DNA of 64,000 bases from assembly GCF_004217565.1 (NCBI RefSeq), contig NZ_SHLA01000001.1, forward strand, positions 124,001 through 188,000. Direction: 5' to 3'. The notes below the pieces were generated by a model. It ran no database searches. It was not told the DNA's origin and worked only from the letters and a program-made list of their open reading frames with translations. Shown here piece by piece: positions 1 through 11,988 of the stretch. The translations under genes were made by a program, and so were the position numbers. The stretch's first letter is position 1. Each line of letters opens with the position of its first letter. Source of the DNA: Zhihengliuella halotolerans. Its GTDB lineage: Bacteria > Actinomycetota > Actinomycetes > Actinomycetales > Micrococcaceae.

Positions 1-58
1 TCTCCCAATTAGGCGTTTGCGAACCGAGCCGGTAAAGTAGTTGAGGTCGCTGAGACGC

Positions 59-135
<77 letters not shown>

Positions 136-141
136 CGGTTG

Positions 142-171
142 AAAAGGCCGGCTCTAATGAGCCGGCCTTTT
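142..171 (+). terminator. Intrinsic terminator of tRNA-Pro
   Basis: A perfect 13-bp stem (AAAAGGCCGGCTC and its complement) with a 4-base loop ends in TTTT, ten bases after the tRNA. It is the expected end of the tRNA-Pro transcript. Confidence 0.9.
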
Positions 172-266
172 CTGCGTTTCGGTTCCCGCCGAGAGCCCCC
201 TGAAGAGGGCGGATTCGGATTCGTAGGGACGCCGTCGTATTTTGATTCCCTCCCAGTACGCGATAG

Positions 267-2030
<1,764 letters not shown>

Positions 2031-2047
2031 CACGGGCCGCTCGCGTC

Positions 2048-2077
2048 GGCGGCCCCGCTCAGGTGCGCGGGGCCGCC
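2048..2077. terminator. Bidirectional hairpin between thiC and the lacI-type gene
   Basis: A perfect 11-bp GC-rich stem (GGCGGCCCCGC and complement) with an 8-base loop lies between the convergent genes and overlaps the 3' end of the LacI-family gene. There is no T run, so it may act as a weak or Rho-assisted terminator in both directions. Confidence 0.6.
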
Positions 2078-3075
2078 GTCGACGTCCGGGCGACGAACTC
2101 GGTGGGGAAGAAGCTCCGGGTCGGGTCGGGATCCACGTCGCGTTCGCCCAGAAGCTGCAGCACCTTGCGTACCGCCGCGGCGCCTTGGCCGCGGGCGTCC
2201 TGCGCGATGGTGGTCAGCCCGAACAACTCGCCGAGCTCGTGTCCGTCGATGCCGATGACGGATAGATCCCCAGGTACGTCCAGACCGAGGTCGCGGGCGG
2301 CGAGGATCGCGCCGAACGCCATCTCGTCGGATGCGCAGACCACGGCCGTCGGTTGGCGACGCGGAGCGGACATCACGTTGCGTACCTTCTGGTAGCCGCC
2401 CTGGATCGTGAAGTCGGCGCTCAGCAGCCATTCGGGGTGCACGGGCAGATTCGCCTGGTCCAGCGCGTACTCGTAGCCGTCCTGGCGGGCGGAAGCGAGC
2501 TTGAAGTCGACTTCGAACTCCTCACTGCCGCCGAGGTAGGCGATCTTCGAATGTCCGAGGGCGATGAGGTGCTCCGTCGCCATCGACGCGATGTTGAAGT
2601 CGTCGACGCGGATCGTGTCGATGGCGGGGATCAGACCGCCGATCGCGACGACGGGCTTGCCGACCGAGGCGAGCTGGTCGACCTCGTGGGGCTGCAGCTT
2701 GAGGGTCAGGGTGATCACGGCGTCGAGCCGCTTGCGCAGCAGCAGGTCGCCGAAGACGGACCGGCGGTGCTGGTCCTGGCCGCCGGTGTTGTACAGGGTC
2801 AGGTCGTAGCCGGCCTCGATGAGCCCGTTCGTGATCCCCTCGAGCACAGTCGAGAAGTACCAGCGGCCCACGGTGGGAACGACGACGCCGATGTTCCGGC
2901 TTCGTCCCGAGGCGAGGGAAGACGCGTTGAACGAGACGACGTACCCGAGCTCCTCGGCGGCGCGCTGGACCTTCGCCCGCGTCGCGGCCGAGACCTTCCC
3001 GTTTCCGCTGAGCGCGCGCGAGACCGTCGCGACGGATACGCCCGCGCTCTGTGCTACATCCTTGATCCCTGCCAT
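2059..3075 (-). CDS. LacI-family transcriptional regulator of the alpha-glucan locus
   Basis: This 338-residue DNA-binding repressor has the LacI layout: an N-terminal helix-turn-helix (IKDVAQSAGVSVATVSRAL, residues 4-22), a hinge helix near residues 50-58 (FNASSLASGR), and a periplasmic-binding-like sugar-sensing core to the end. It begins 6 bases after the GH13 glucosidase on the same strand, so the two are probably co-transcribed. Two LacI-type operators with AAGCGCTT-like cores lie in the divergent promoter region at 4859-4937. The likely role is repression of both the glucosidase/regulator operon and the divergent maltose-type importer until a glucan-derived inducer binds. The inducer itself cannot be read from sequence. 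Confidence 0.9.
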   Translation of the reverse strand: MAGIKDVAQSAGVSVATVSRALSGNGKVSAATRAKVQRAAEELGYVVSFNASSLASGRSRNIGVVVPTVGRWYFSTVLEGITNGLIEAGYDLTLYNTGGQDQHRRSVFGDLLLRKRLDAVITLTLKLQPHEVDQLASVGKPVVAIGGLIPAIDTIRVDDFNIASMATEHLIALGHSKIAYLGGSEEFEVDFKLASARQDGYEYALDQANLPVHPEWLLSADFTIQGGYQKVRNVMSAPRRQPTAVVCASDEMAFGAILAARDLGLDVPGDLSVIGIDGHELGELFGLTTIAQDARGQGAAAVRKVLQLLGERDVDPDPTRSFFPTEFVARTSTAAPRT

Positions 3076-3081
3076 CGCGAT

Positions 3082-4827
3082 CTAGTGTTCCACGTCCAGC
3101 CAGGCGGCAGCGTCGGGTACGAGCCGCCCGTCCGCATTGATCGCCCCGGGGGTGCTCTCCAGCAGGACGGAACCGGCCGGCAGATCGGCCGGCTCGTCGC
3201 CGCTGTTGAGCACGACGACGGTGCGCCCGTTCCTGTAGGCGGCCACGTCGGTGGTTGCGCCCGGGCGCGATTCGAGCCAGGCGAGGTCTCCGAGGCCGAG
3301 GCCACGTTCGGCGCGGACCGCCAGGGCCCGCCGGTAGAGCTCGAGGGTCGAATCGGGGTCGCCGGCCTGAACGTCCCGCGCGTAGCGGTCCCAGTGGCGC
3401 GGCTGCGGCAGCCAGGCATTGGACGTGGGCGTCGCGTCGTCGTGCTCTGAACTACCGGGCCGAGTGCTGAACCCGAGCCCCGGAGCGCCAGCGACCCAGG
3501 GGAGCGGGACGCGGCAGCCGTCGCGGCCGACGCGCTCGCCCCTGGTGCGGAAGAAGGTGGGGTCCTGGCGGAACTCGTCGGGAAGGTCGAGGAAGTCGGG
3601 AAGGCCGAGTTCTTCGCCCTGATAGAGGTAGACGCCGCCGGGCAGCGCGAGCGTGAACAGGGACGCGGCGCGGGCCCGGCGCAGGCCGAGATCCTCGTCG
3701 ACCACGAGGTCGGAGATCTTTCCGCCTTCGTTGACGCGTCCGGTCATGCCGAGCCCGAAGCGTGTCGAGTGGCGGGTGATGTCGTGGTTCGAGAGTACCC
3801 ACGTGGTGGGCGCGCCGACGGCGTCGAATGCTGAGAGTGAGCGTTCGACGACGCCCCTGAACGATTCGGCGCCCCAGGCCGCGCCGAGGTAGTCGAAGTT
3901 GAACGTCTGGTGCATCTCGTCCGAGCGCACCCAGTCGGCCATGGTCTCGACGGGGTGCGCGTTGGCCTCGCCGCAGAGGATGCGGTCGCCGTCGTACTCC
4001 TCGACGAGCTGGCGCCAGCTGCGGAAGACGTCGTGCACGGCGGCGCGACCGAACATGGGTGCGTCGGAGAACGGGAATCCTTCGGTCGACCGGCCGTCGG
4101 GGCGGCCGCCCCAGTCTGGCAGCCCCGGTTCCTTGATCAGGGCGTGCGCGACGTCGACGCGGAAGCCGCCGGCGCCGCGATCGAGCCAGAAACGCAGGAT
4201 GCGCTCGAATTCGGCGCGCACCGCGTCGCTGTCCCAGTTGAAGTCCGGTTGCGAAGAATCGAAAAGGTGCAGGTACCACTGTCCAGGGGCGCCGTCGTCG
4301 TCCGTGGTGCGGGTCCAAGCCGGTCCACCGAAGTGTGACTGCCAGTTGTTCGGCGGCTCATTGCCGTCCGGGCCGCGCCCGTCGCGGAAGTGGAAGAGTT
4401 CGCGCTCAGGCGATCCCGGGGCGGCCGCGAGTGCGGCCTGAAAGAGCGGGTGGGCGTCCGAACAGTGGTTCGGGACCAGGTCGACGATGATCTTCAGCTC
4501 GTGTCGGCGGGCTTCGGCGACGAGGTCATCGAAGTCATCGAGCGTGCCGAACATCGGGTCGACGTCGCAGTAGTCGGAGACGTCGTAGCCGGCGTCCTTC
4601 TGCGGGGAACGGCAGAACGGGGAGAGCCAGACGGCGTCCACGCCGAGGGACGCGATGTGGTGCAGTTCGCGGGTGATGCCGGGCAGGTCGCCCATGCCGT
4701 CTCCGGTCGTATCGCGAAACGAGCGCGGGTACACCTGGTAGATCACGGAACGGCGCCACCATTCATCACCTGCGGACGGGGCGTGGACAAGGCGCTCGGC
4801 GCTCAGTTGCGTTGCTGGCTGCGACAT
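3082..4827 (-). CDS. GH13 alpha-glucosidase (AglA / oligo-1,6-glucosidase type)
   Basis: This 581-residue cytoplasmic glycoside hydrolase probably cleaves maltose, isomaltose or short maltodextrins brought in by the neighbouring importer. The sequence opens with the family signature SVIYQVYPRSF. It carries the GH13 catalytic residues: nucleophile Asp in GFRVDVAHA (about residue 223), acid/base Glu in CGEAN (about 286) and the third Asp in SNHDI (about 348). No signal peptide is visible. Three in-frame ATGs exist at 4845, 4836 and 4827. I chose 4827 because TAGGA lies 8 bases upstream of it. The gene is divergent from the importer operon and is followed closely by the LacI gene. The substrate linkage preference is inferred only from the family. 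Confidence 0.92.
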   Translation of the reverse strand: MSQPATQLSAERLVHAPSAGDEWWRRSVIYQVYPRSFRDTTGDGMGDLPGITRELHHIASLGVDAVWLSPFCRSPQKDAGYDVSDYCDVDPMFGTLDDFDDLVAEARRHELKIIVDLVPNHCSDAHPLFQAALAAAPGSPERELFHFRDGRGPDGNEPPNNWQSHFGGPAWTRTTDDDGAPGQWYLHLFDSSQPDFNWDSDAVRAEFERILRFWLDRGAGGFRVDVAHALIKEPGLPDWGGRPDGRSTEGFPFSDAPMFGRAAVHDVFRSWRQLVEEYDGDRILCGEANAHPVETMADWVRSDEMHQTFNFDYLGAAWGAESFRGVVERSLSAFDAVGAPTTWVLSNHDITRHSTRFGLGMTGRVNEGGKISDLVVDEDLGLRRARAASLFTLALPGGVYLYQGEELGLPDFLDLPDEFRQDPTFFRTRGERVGRDGCRVPLPWVAGAPGLGFSTRPGSSEHDDATPTSNAWLPQPRHWDRYARDVQAGDPDSTLELYRRALAVRAERGLGLGDLAWLESRPGATTDVAAYRNGRTVVVLNSGDEPADLPAGSVLLESTPGAINADGRLVPDAAAWLDVEH

Positions 4828-4858
4828 GTGGATCATCCTACCCATCGACTGACGAATC

Positions 4859-4872
4859 TGGAAGCGCTTACA
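4859..4872. promoter_or_regulatory. LacI-type operator O1 (TGGAAGCGCTTACA)
   Basis: A 14-bp near-palindrome centred on AGCGCT, the classic LacI/CcpA-type operator shape, lies 31 bases upstream of the glucosidase start in the divergent intergenic region. It is the likely binding site of the adjacent LacI regulator. Confidence 0.7.
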
Positions 4873-4923
4873 GGCTGAACCCAGCCTATTCGTGAGGAAT
4901 ACTCGCAGGGTGGACGGGCGTCA

Positions 4924-4937
4924 TGAAAGCGTTTACA
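4924..4937. promoter_or_regulatory. LacI-type operator O2 (TGAAAGCGTTTACA)
   Basis: A second copy of the operator motif with core AAGCGTTT lies 65 bases from O1, about six helical turns, on the side of the importer operon. The spacing would let one regulator dimer pair act on both divergent promoters. A weak CRP-like match (CGTGT-N6-TCACT) lies just downstream at 4940-4955. Confidence 0.65.
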
Positions 4938-5012
4938 CTCGTGTTGTACATCACTCGGGCGGCACGGGGCATTTGCGGTCGCCAGGGCACGTCCATCGAG
5001 AAAGGCACACCA

Positions 5013-6299
5013 ATGACGGTGCAGATCCGATCCGGCGCCACGCGCCGAGCTTTCACCCTCAGCGCTGTTGGCGCATCCGCCGCCATCGCGCTCGCCGCGT
5101 GTGGAGGCGGCTCGACCGAACCTGCCGCCTCCAGCGCTCCCGCAGATGGCGGGGCCTCGGCAACCATCACGATGTGGACCGACGCCGAGCGCTCGCCGGC
5201 GCTGAAGGAGATCGCCGACAAGTTCGAGGCGGACAAGGGCATCAAAGTCGATCTGGTCGTGAAGGACTTCGCCGCTGTGCGCGACGACTTCATCACGCAG
5301 GCGCCGTCGGGCAAGGGCCCGGACGTGCTCGTCGCCCCGCACGACTGGCTGGGCACGCTGGTGCAGAACGGCGTCGTCGCGCCGATCCAGCTCGGCGACA
5401 AGAGCGCGGAGTTCGCGGAGTCGTCCGTCCAGGCGATGACCTACGACGGCCAGGTCTACGGTGTCCCGTATGCCATTGAAAACGTCGCCCTCGTGCGCAA
5501 CGCGGAGCTGGTCGGCGAGACTCACGAGTCCTTCGACGACGTCGTCGCTGCCGGGCAGAGCGTCGTCGACGCCGGCGACGCGGAGTACGCGTTCCTGCTC
5601 GGTCTCGACCCGAAGCAGGCCGACCCGTACCACGCCTACCCGCTGCAGACCTCGTTCGGCGCCCCCGTGTTCGAACAGGGCGACGACGGTTCCTACGACG
5701 TCAGCCAGCTGGGCATGAACAACGACGGCGGCCAGGAGTTCGCGCAGTTCCTCGCCGACAACGGCGACAAGGGCACACGCGTGTTCAACTCCAACATCAC
5801 TGGCGATATCGCCAAGGAGAAGTTCCTGGCCGGCGAGTCGCCCTACTTCCTGACCGGCCCGTGGAACGTCCCGGCGATCGAGGAAGCCGGCATCGACTTC
5901 TCGGTCGACGCGCTGCCCTCGGCGGGCGGCGAGGCGGCACAGCCCTTCGTCGGCGTGAACGGCTTCCTGGTCTCCTCGTACACGAAGAACGAGCTGGCCG
6001 CGAACGAGTTCGTCGTCAACTACCTCAGCACCGAGGCGGCACAGGACGCGCTGTTCGACCAGGGCGGACGCCCGCCGGCACTCCTGGCCTCCTTCGAGAA
6101 GGCAGCCGACGACGAGGTCATCAAGGCCTTCGGCGAGATCGGCGCCGAGGGCGTTCCGATGCCGGCAGCCCCCGAGATGCAGGCCGTCTGGGCCGACTGG
6201 GGTGCCACCGAACTGAGCCTGATCAAGGGCAACGAGTCGGACCCGGCCGCGGCGTGGACCAAGATGTCCGAGAACATCGAAGCAAAGTTCAACGGCTAG
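5013..6299 (+). CDS. Maltose/maltodextrin ABC transporter substrate-binding lipoprotein
   Basis: This is the extracellular solute-binding protein (bacterial family 1, MalE-like) of a carbohydrate importer. The 428-residue product starts with a lipoprotein signal peptide: basic residues RR at 11-12, a hydrophobic stretch, and the lipobox LAAC with Cys30 as the lipid anchor. The mature part begins after a Ser/Ala-rich linker, with the typical ITMWTDAERSPALKEIADKF strand-helix start of the fold. I chose the ATG at 5013 because AAAGG precedes it and it places the signal peptide at the N-terminus. An in-frame ATG 90 bases upstream lies within the operator O2. It is the first gene of an operon with malF-like, malG-like and GH13 genes. 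Confidence 0.92.
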   Translation: MTVQIRSGATRRAFTLSAVGASAAIALAACGGGSTEPAASSAPADGGASATITMWTDAERSPALKEIADKFEADKGIKVDLVVKDFAAVRDDFITQAPSGKGPDVLVAPHDWLGTLVQNGVVAPIQLGDKSAEFAESSVQAMTYDGQVYGVPYAIENVALVRNAELVGETHESFDDVVAAGQSVVDAGDAEYAFLLGLDPKQADPYHAYPLQTSFGAPVFEQGDDGSYDVSQLGMNNDGGQEFAQFLADNGDKGTRVFNSNITGDIAKEKFLAGESPYFLTGPWNVPAIEEAGIDFSVDALPSAGGEAAQPFVGVNGFLVSSYTKNELAANEFVVNYLSTEAAQDALFDQGGRPPALLASFEKAADDEVIKAFGEIGAEGVPMPAAPEMQAVWADWGATELSLIKGNESDPAAAWTKMSENIEAKFNG

Positions 6300-6308
6300 G
6301 TATCAAGC

Positions 6309-7940
6309 GTGAGCGGTGAATCGACCTCGACCCGAGGCGCGGCCACACCCGCGCGGGGCGCCGATGGCGCCCCGCGCGGGGGCAAGCGGCGTCTGCCCTC
6401 CGGCCCGGACTCCCTCCTGGGGATCCTCGCCAAGATCATCCTGCTGGGCATCGTAGACGCCGTTGCGGCCTACGCGCTCTTCCAGCTCGCCGTGGGCGAG
6501 GAGTGGCTGGTCTTTGCCATCAGCCTCGTCGTGACGGTGGGCATCAACTGGATCTACCTGCGCAAGGACGGGCTTCCGGCCAAATATCTGGCGCCCGGCG
6601 TCCTCTTCCTCCTGGTGTTCCAGGTGTTCGTGATGTTCTTCTCGACCTACATCGCGTTCACGAACTACGGCGACGGCCATAACTCCACCAAGGAAGACGC
6701 GATCAGCTCGATCCAGCTCTCGGCGCTGGAGCGGGTCCCCGATTCACCGCAATACGCAGCGACCGTCGTCGAGGACGGCGACGAGCTGCTCCTCCTGGTC
6801 ACGGACCCGTCCGGGGCGGTCGGCCTGGGCGGGGCAGAACAGCCGCTCGAGCCCGTGCAGTCGGCGCAGCTGGACGCAACCGGAAAGGCCATCGGACTGG
6901 ACGGGTACACCACCCTGCAGTTCGGCGACATCCTGGGCCGCCAGGGCGAGGTTTCGAGCCTTGTTGTTCCGCTGACGGACAACCTCGACGACGGCACCCT
7001 GCAGACGCAGGACGGTTCCACGGCCTACGTCTTCAAACCGCGGCTGACCTACGACGAGTCTGCCGACACCTTCACTCACGTCGGCACCGGCGTCGTCTAC
7101 TCCGACTCCGGCGAGGGCACGTTCCGCGCCGATGACGGCAGCGAACTCGGCACCGGCTGGAAGATCCACGTCGGCTTCGAAAACTTCGCGAAGGCCTTCG
7201 GCGACGACAACCTGCGCGGCCCCCTCCTCCAGGTGGTCGTCTGGACGTTCGCGTTCGCCTTCCTTTCCGTGATCACGACGTTCGGGCTCGGCCTCTTCCT
7301 GGCCATCGCGTTCAACCGCGCGGATCTGAAGGGCAAACGCTTCTACCGGATCTTGATGATCCTGCCCTACGCGTTCCCCGCCTTCCTCTCCGGCCTCGTC
7401 TGGTCCGGCCTCATGAACGCGGAGTTCGGTTTCATCAACAACGCGATCCTCGGCGGGGCCAACCTCCCGTGGTTGACCGACCCGATCCTCTCGAAGGTCT
7501 CGGTGCTGCTGGTCAACCTGTGGCTCGGCTATCCGTACATGTTCCTCGTCTGCACCGGCGCCCTGCAGTCGCTGCCCGCGGAGGCCGAAGAGGCCGCCCG
7601 CATGGATGGGGCGAGCGCTTGGATGATCTTCCGGGCGATCAAGCTCCCCTTGCTGCTCGTGTCTCTGGCTCCGCTGCTGATCTCTTCGTTCGCGTTCAAC
7701 TTCAACAACTTCAACGTGATCTACATGCTCACGGGCGGCGGGCCGAGATTCAGCGACACGACGTTCGACATCGGCCACACTGACATCCTGATCACGATGG
7801 TCTACAAGGTCGCGTTCGGGACGGGAGCCGGCCGCGACTACGGGCTGGCGAGCGCCCTGGCGATCATCATCTTCATCGTCGTCGGCGTGATCTCCGCCAT
7901 CAGCTTCCGCAAGACCAAGGCTCTGGAGGAGATCAACTGA
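6309..7940 (+). CDS. Maltose-type ABC transporter permease, MalF-like
   Basis: This 543-residue inner-membrane permease has MalF architecture. Three N-terminal membrane segments (about residues 35-115) are followed by a large hydrophilic extracytoplasmic loop of roughly 170 residues, equivalent to the MalF P2 loop, and then by the conserved permease core. The EAA loop, which contacts the ATPase, is visible as EEAARMDGASAWMIFRAI. It starts with GTG nine bases after the binding-protein gene and overlaps malG by one base (TGATG), so the three are translated as a unit. The P2-like loop points to maltose or maltodextrin rather than a generic sugar. No ATPase gene is in this operon. Confidence 0.93.
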   Translation: MSGESTSTRGAATPARGADGAPRGGKRRLPSGPDSLLGILAKIILLGIVDAVAAYALFQLAVGEEWLVFAISLVVTVGINWIYLRKDGLPAKYLAPGVLFLLVFQVFVMFFSTYIAFTNYGDGHNSTKEDAISSIQLSALERVPDSPQYAATVVEDGDELLLLVTDPSGAVGLGGAEQPLEPVQSAQLDATGKAIGLDGYTTLQFGDILGRQGEVSSLVVPLTDNLDDGTLQTQDGSTAYVFKPRLTYDESADTFTHVGTGVVYSDSGEGTFRADDGSELGTGWKIHVGFENFAKAFGDDNLRGPLLQVVVWTFAFAFLSVITTFGLGLFLAIAFNRADLKGKRFYRILMILPYAFPAFLSGLVWSGLMNAEFGFINNAILGGANLPWLTDPILSKVSVLLVNLWLGYPYMFLVCTGALQSLPAEAEEAARMDGASAWMIFRAIKLPLLLVSLAPLLISSFAFNFNNFNVIYMLTGGGPRFSDTTFDIGHTDILITMVYKVAFGTGAGRDYGLASALAIIIFIVVGVISAISFRKTKALEEIN

Positions 7941-8860
7941 TGCGCGCGCAGAACAACCCACAATCCGGCGCCACGACGCTCGCCGCGATTCCCCAGCCCC
8001 GGATGAGCTTCGGCCGGTGGTTCCGTGAGAAGGGCTGGCGGCATGCCGTCGCGATCGCGGCCACCCTGTTCTCGATTTTCCCGCTGCTCTACGTGCTCTC
8101 GGCGGCGTTGAACCCGACCGGGACCATGGCGGGTTCCACGACCTTGTTCACGAACATCGGCCTGCAGAACTTCGTCGACCTCTTCTCCAATGAACAGCGC
8201 CCGTTCGGCAAGTGGTTCGTCAACACGCTCGTCATTGGCGTCGTCACCAGCGCGGCGACTGTCTTCCTCGGGGCGCTGGCTGCGTACGCGTTCTCGCGCA
8301 TGCGCTTCGCCGGCCGCCGCTTCAGCCTGCTCGCACTCCTGCTGCTGCAGATGTTCCCGCAGCTGCTGGCCGTCGTCGCGATCTTCCTGCTGCTGAACTA
8401 CATCGGCGACATCATCCCGGCGGTGGGGCTCGGCAGCTCGCTGGGGCTGATCATGGTCTACCTGGGCGGCGCGCTCGGCGTGAACACGTACCTCATGTAC
8501 GGATTCTTCAACACGGTCCCGAAGTCCCTGGACGAGTCGGCCCGCATCGACGGCGCCTCCCACGCGCAGGTGTTCTTCCGGATCATCATGCCGCTCGTGA
8601 CGCCGATCCTCGCGGTCGTCGGCCTGCTCGCGTTCATCGGGATCTCGAGCGAGTTCGTCATCGCGTCCGTCGTGCTCACCGACCCGGACTCGCAGACACT
8701 CGCCGTCGGCCTGTACTCCTACGTCGCCCAGCAGCGCAGTGAGAACTGGGGCGTCTTCGCCGCTGGCGCGGTGCTGGCGGCGGTGCCGGTGATGGCGCTC
8801 TTCTTATTCCTGCAGAAATACATCACATCCGGCCTCACTGCTGGCAGTGTGAAGGGGTAA
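7940..8860 (+). CDS. Maltose-type ABC transporter permease, MalG-like
   Basis: This 306-residue inner-membrane protein is the second permease half of the importer. It shows six predicted membrane segments and the EAA motif DESARIDGASHAQVFFRIIM that docks the ATPase. The start ATG overlaps the stop of the MalF-like gene (TGATG), which indicates translational coupling. The next gene, a GH13 enzyme, starts 27 bases later in the same direction. The expected partner ATPase is the MsiK-like protein at 10905-11924 on the other strand. Confidence 0.93.
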   Translation: MRAQNNPQSGATTLAAIPQPRMSFGRWFREKGWRHAVAIAATLFSIFPLLYVLSAALNPTGTMAGSTTLFTNIGLQNFVDLFSNEQRPFGKWFVNTLVIGVVTSAATVFLGALAAYAFSRMRFAGRRFSLLALLLLQMFPQLLAVVAIFLLLNYIGDIIPAVGLGSSLGLIMVYLGGALGVNTYLMYGFFNTVPKSLDESARIDGASHAQVFFRIIMPLVTPILAVVGLLAFIGISSEFVIASVVLTDPDSQTLAVGLYSYVAQQRSENWGVFAAGAVLAAVPVMALFLFLQKYITSGLTAGSVKG

Positions 8861-8887
8861 CGGCCCCAGAACGATCGGAGAGATCCC

Positions 8888-10822
8888 GTGGTTGAGCACC
8901 TGATCGAGGACGTGGCGCGCTGGCCGCACCATGACGGCTCCGCGCTGACCGTCTCCGACCCCTTCCCCCGCCTGGGGGACGTCGTCGGCGTACGGTTGCG
9001 GGTACCCCGCTCCCTCGGGACGGTGCAGGGCGTCTGGCTGCGCAGCGTGCGCGACGCCGAACCGCACTACGACGCCGCAGCACTCCTGCCGTGCCCCGAG
9101 TCCGGGGGGCGGCAGGGGGGCGCCGACGTCGTCTGGGACTGGTACGCGGCGGAGTTGAGAATCGTCAACCCCGTGCAGTCCTACCGGTGGCTCGTGCGCG
9201 TGGGTGGGCGCAACCACTGGCTCAACGCGGCCGGCTTCTTCGCCCTGGACGTGCGCGACGACCACGATTTCCGTGTGACCTCCGTCGACCCGGAGCGTTC
9301 CACCGCGACTCCGGACTGGGTGCACCGCTCGGTGATGTACCAGGTGTTCCCGGACCGGTTCGCGCGCTCCGCGCAGGCCGACCAGCACTCGACGCCCGAG
9401 TGGGCGATCGCGTGCGACTGGAACACCACGGAGGTCATCGGGCAGGGCCCCGAGACCCCGCGCCAGTTCTTCGGGGGAGACCTGCCAGGCGCGCTCGAGA
9501 AACTGGACCACATCCAGAGCTTGGGCGCGACGGTCGTGTACCTCACGCCGATGTTCCCGGCCCGCTCCAACCACCGGTACGACGCCTCCGACTTCTCCGG
9601 CGTCGACCCGCTGCTCGGCGGAGACGAGGCGCTGACCGAGTTGGTCCAGGCGGCGCACGCCCGGGGGCTGCGCGTCATCGGGGACCTCACGGCGAACCAC
9701 TCTGGCGACGCCCACGAATGGTTCCGCGCCGCGCGTGCCGACCCGGACGCCCCCGAGGCCGACTACTACTACTTCGACGACGCCCACGAGACCTACGTTG
9801 CGTGGCTCGGCGTCGACTCCCTGCCGAAGTTCAACTGGAAATCGGAGGGCTTGCGCTCCCGATTCGTCCTCGACGAAGACTCGATGGTGGCCCGCTGGCT
9901 CCGGCCGCCTTTCGACCTCGACGGTTGGCGCATCGACGTCGGCAACATGACGGGCCGGCAGGGTGCCGAGGACCTGAACCACGAGGTCGCCGCGCTGATC
10001 CGCGCCCGGATGCGCGAGATCAAGCCCGACGCGATGCTGCTCGCCGAGTCGACGTCGGACGCGGCCGCCGATTTCCAGGGCGACACGTGGCAGGGCGCGA
10101 TGACCTACACCAACTTCACGCGCCCTTTGTGGCACTGGCTCTCCGGCGATACGGCGCTCGAAGGCGAGGAGTGGTTCTTCGGCGTCCCGCCCGGGGTCGT
10201 GGACCGCATCGACGGTCGCGAGTTCCTCGCCACGCATCTCGATTTCGTCTCCGGCTACCCGTGGACGGTCCGGCGCTGCAACATGAACGCCCTCGACACG
10301 CACGACACCGCCCGCGCCGCCGGCCGCATGCAGCCCGGCGGCCAGGCCGTCGGCGTCGTGCTGCAGTACACGATGCCCGGCATCCCGATGGTCTTCATGG
10401 GCGACGAGTTCGGCCTGACGGGGTGGAACGGGGAGGCTTCCCGCACGCCCATGCCGTGGGACGACCCCGCGCGCGTGAGTGAGGACCTGCGCGGGATCTA
10501 CGGGCGCCTCGGCGCCCTGCGCCAGTCCAGTCCCGCGCTGCTCGATGGCGGCATCCGCTGGGTGCATGCCGCCGGCGACGTGTTGGCCTTCGTGCGTGAA
10601 CACGCCGAGCAGTCAGTGCTCGTCGTCGCCGCCCGCGACGACTTCGAGCTGGCCCTGCCCCGGTCCCTCGTCTCGGCGACTCCGGTCGAGCGCTGGCGAC
10701 GGGAAGCTCAGCTCAACGGCGGGATCAGCCTCGCGTCGGGCGACGACGGCGTCCTCACCCTCCGCGGTGCGGCCGGCGCTGACGCGGGTGTCTGGATTCT
10801 GCCCGGGGTCCCGCAGCCCTGA
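8888..10822 (+). CDS. GH13 cyclomaltodextrinase/neopullulanase-like enzyme
   Basis: This is a 644-residue cytoplasmic alpha-glucan hydrolase. An N-terminal beta-rich domain (about residues 1-125, CBM34-like in position) precedes the barrel, which begins at SVMYQVFPDRFARS. GH13 catalytic residues are present: Asp in GWRIDVGN (about 350), Glu in LLAEST (about 387) and Asp in THDTARA (about 474). The GTG start is preceded by GGAGAG. As the last gene of the maltose importer operon it probably opens or shortens imported cyclic or linear maltodextrins, before the glucosidase takes over. Maltogenic amylase is an alternative name for the same subfamily. A strong terminator follows. Confidence 0.9.
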   Translation: MVEHLIEDVARWPHHDGSALTVSDPFPRLGDVVGVRLRVPRSLGTVQGVWLRSVRDAEPHYDAAALLPCPESGGRQGGADVVWDWYAAELRIVNPVQSYRWLVRVGGRNHWLNAAGFFALDVRDDHDFRVTSVDPERSTATPDWVHRSVMYQVFPDRFARSAQADQHSTPEWAIACDWNTTEVIGQGPETPRQFFGGDLPGALEKLDHIQSLGATVVYLTPMFPARSNHRYDASDFSGVDPLLGGDEALTELVQAAHARGLRVIGDLTANHSGDAHEWFRAARADPDAPEADYYYFDDAHETYVAWLGVDSLPKFNWKSEGLRSRFVLDEDSMVARWLRPPFDLDGWRIDVGNMTGRQGAEDLNHEVAALIRARMREIKPDAMLLAESTSDAAADFQGDTWQGAMTYTNFTRPLWHWLSGDTALEGEEWFFGVPPGVVDRIDGREFLATHLDFVSGYPWTVRRCNMNALDTHDTARAAGRMQPGGQAVGVVLQYTMPGIPMVFMGDEFGLTGWNGEASRTPMPWDDPARVSEDLRGIYGRLGALRQSSPALLDGGIRWVHAAGDVLAFVREHAEQSVLVVAARDDFELALPRSLVSATPVERWRREAQLNGGISLASGDDGVLTLRGAAGADAGVWILPGVPQP

Positions 10823-10847
10823 CCGTGCCGGCTGGTTGGTCTCGCCA

Positions 10848-10896
10848 CACACGAAGGGCCGGCCGTTCCGCAGTGGAACGACCGGCCCTTCGTGTG
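10848..10896. terminator. Strong bidirectional terminator between the GH13 gene and msiK
   Basis: A 22-bp stem with a single mismatch and a 5-base loop (GCAGT) separates the convergent GH13 and ATPase genes. Its arms start with CACACGAAGGGCCGG. Confidence 0.88.
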
Positions 10897-10904
10897 CTCA
10901 GGTA

Positions 10905-11924
<1,020 letters not shown>

Positions 11925-11972
11925 GATTTTGTTGTGTTCCCTTCACGGGCAGGTACGTGCCCGACGATCCGT

Positions 11973-11988
11973 TGTGATAGGTGTCACA
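11973..11988. promoter_or_regulatory. CRP/GlxR-like site upstream of msiK
   Basis: TGTGA-TAGGTG-TCACA matches the TGTGA-N6-TCACA consensus at all ten fixed positions and extends to TTGTGA/TCACAA. It lies 49 bases upstream of the msiK start and touches the otsB stop codon. A cAMP-responsive CRP-family protein is the probable ligand. That protein is not encoded in this window. Confidence 0.7.

Noticed and set aside
4940-4955. CRP-like site in the maltose importer promoter (CGTGT-N6-TCACT)
   Set aside because: Only 7 of 10 fixed positions match; it is too weak to list as a site and is mentioned only beside the operator.
8804-10603. A 599-codon minus-strand frame antisense to the GH13 gene
   Set aside because: It is a shadow frame; the GH13 catalytic motifs are on the plus strand.
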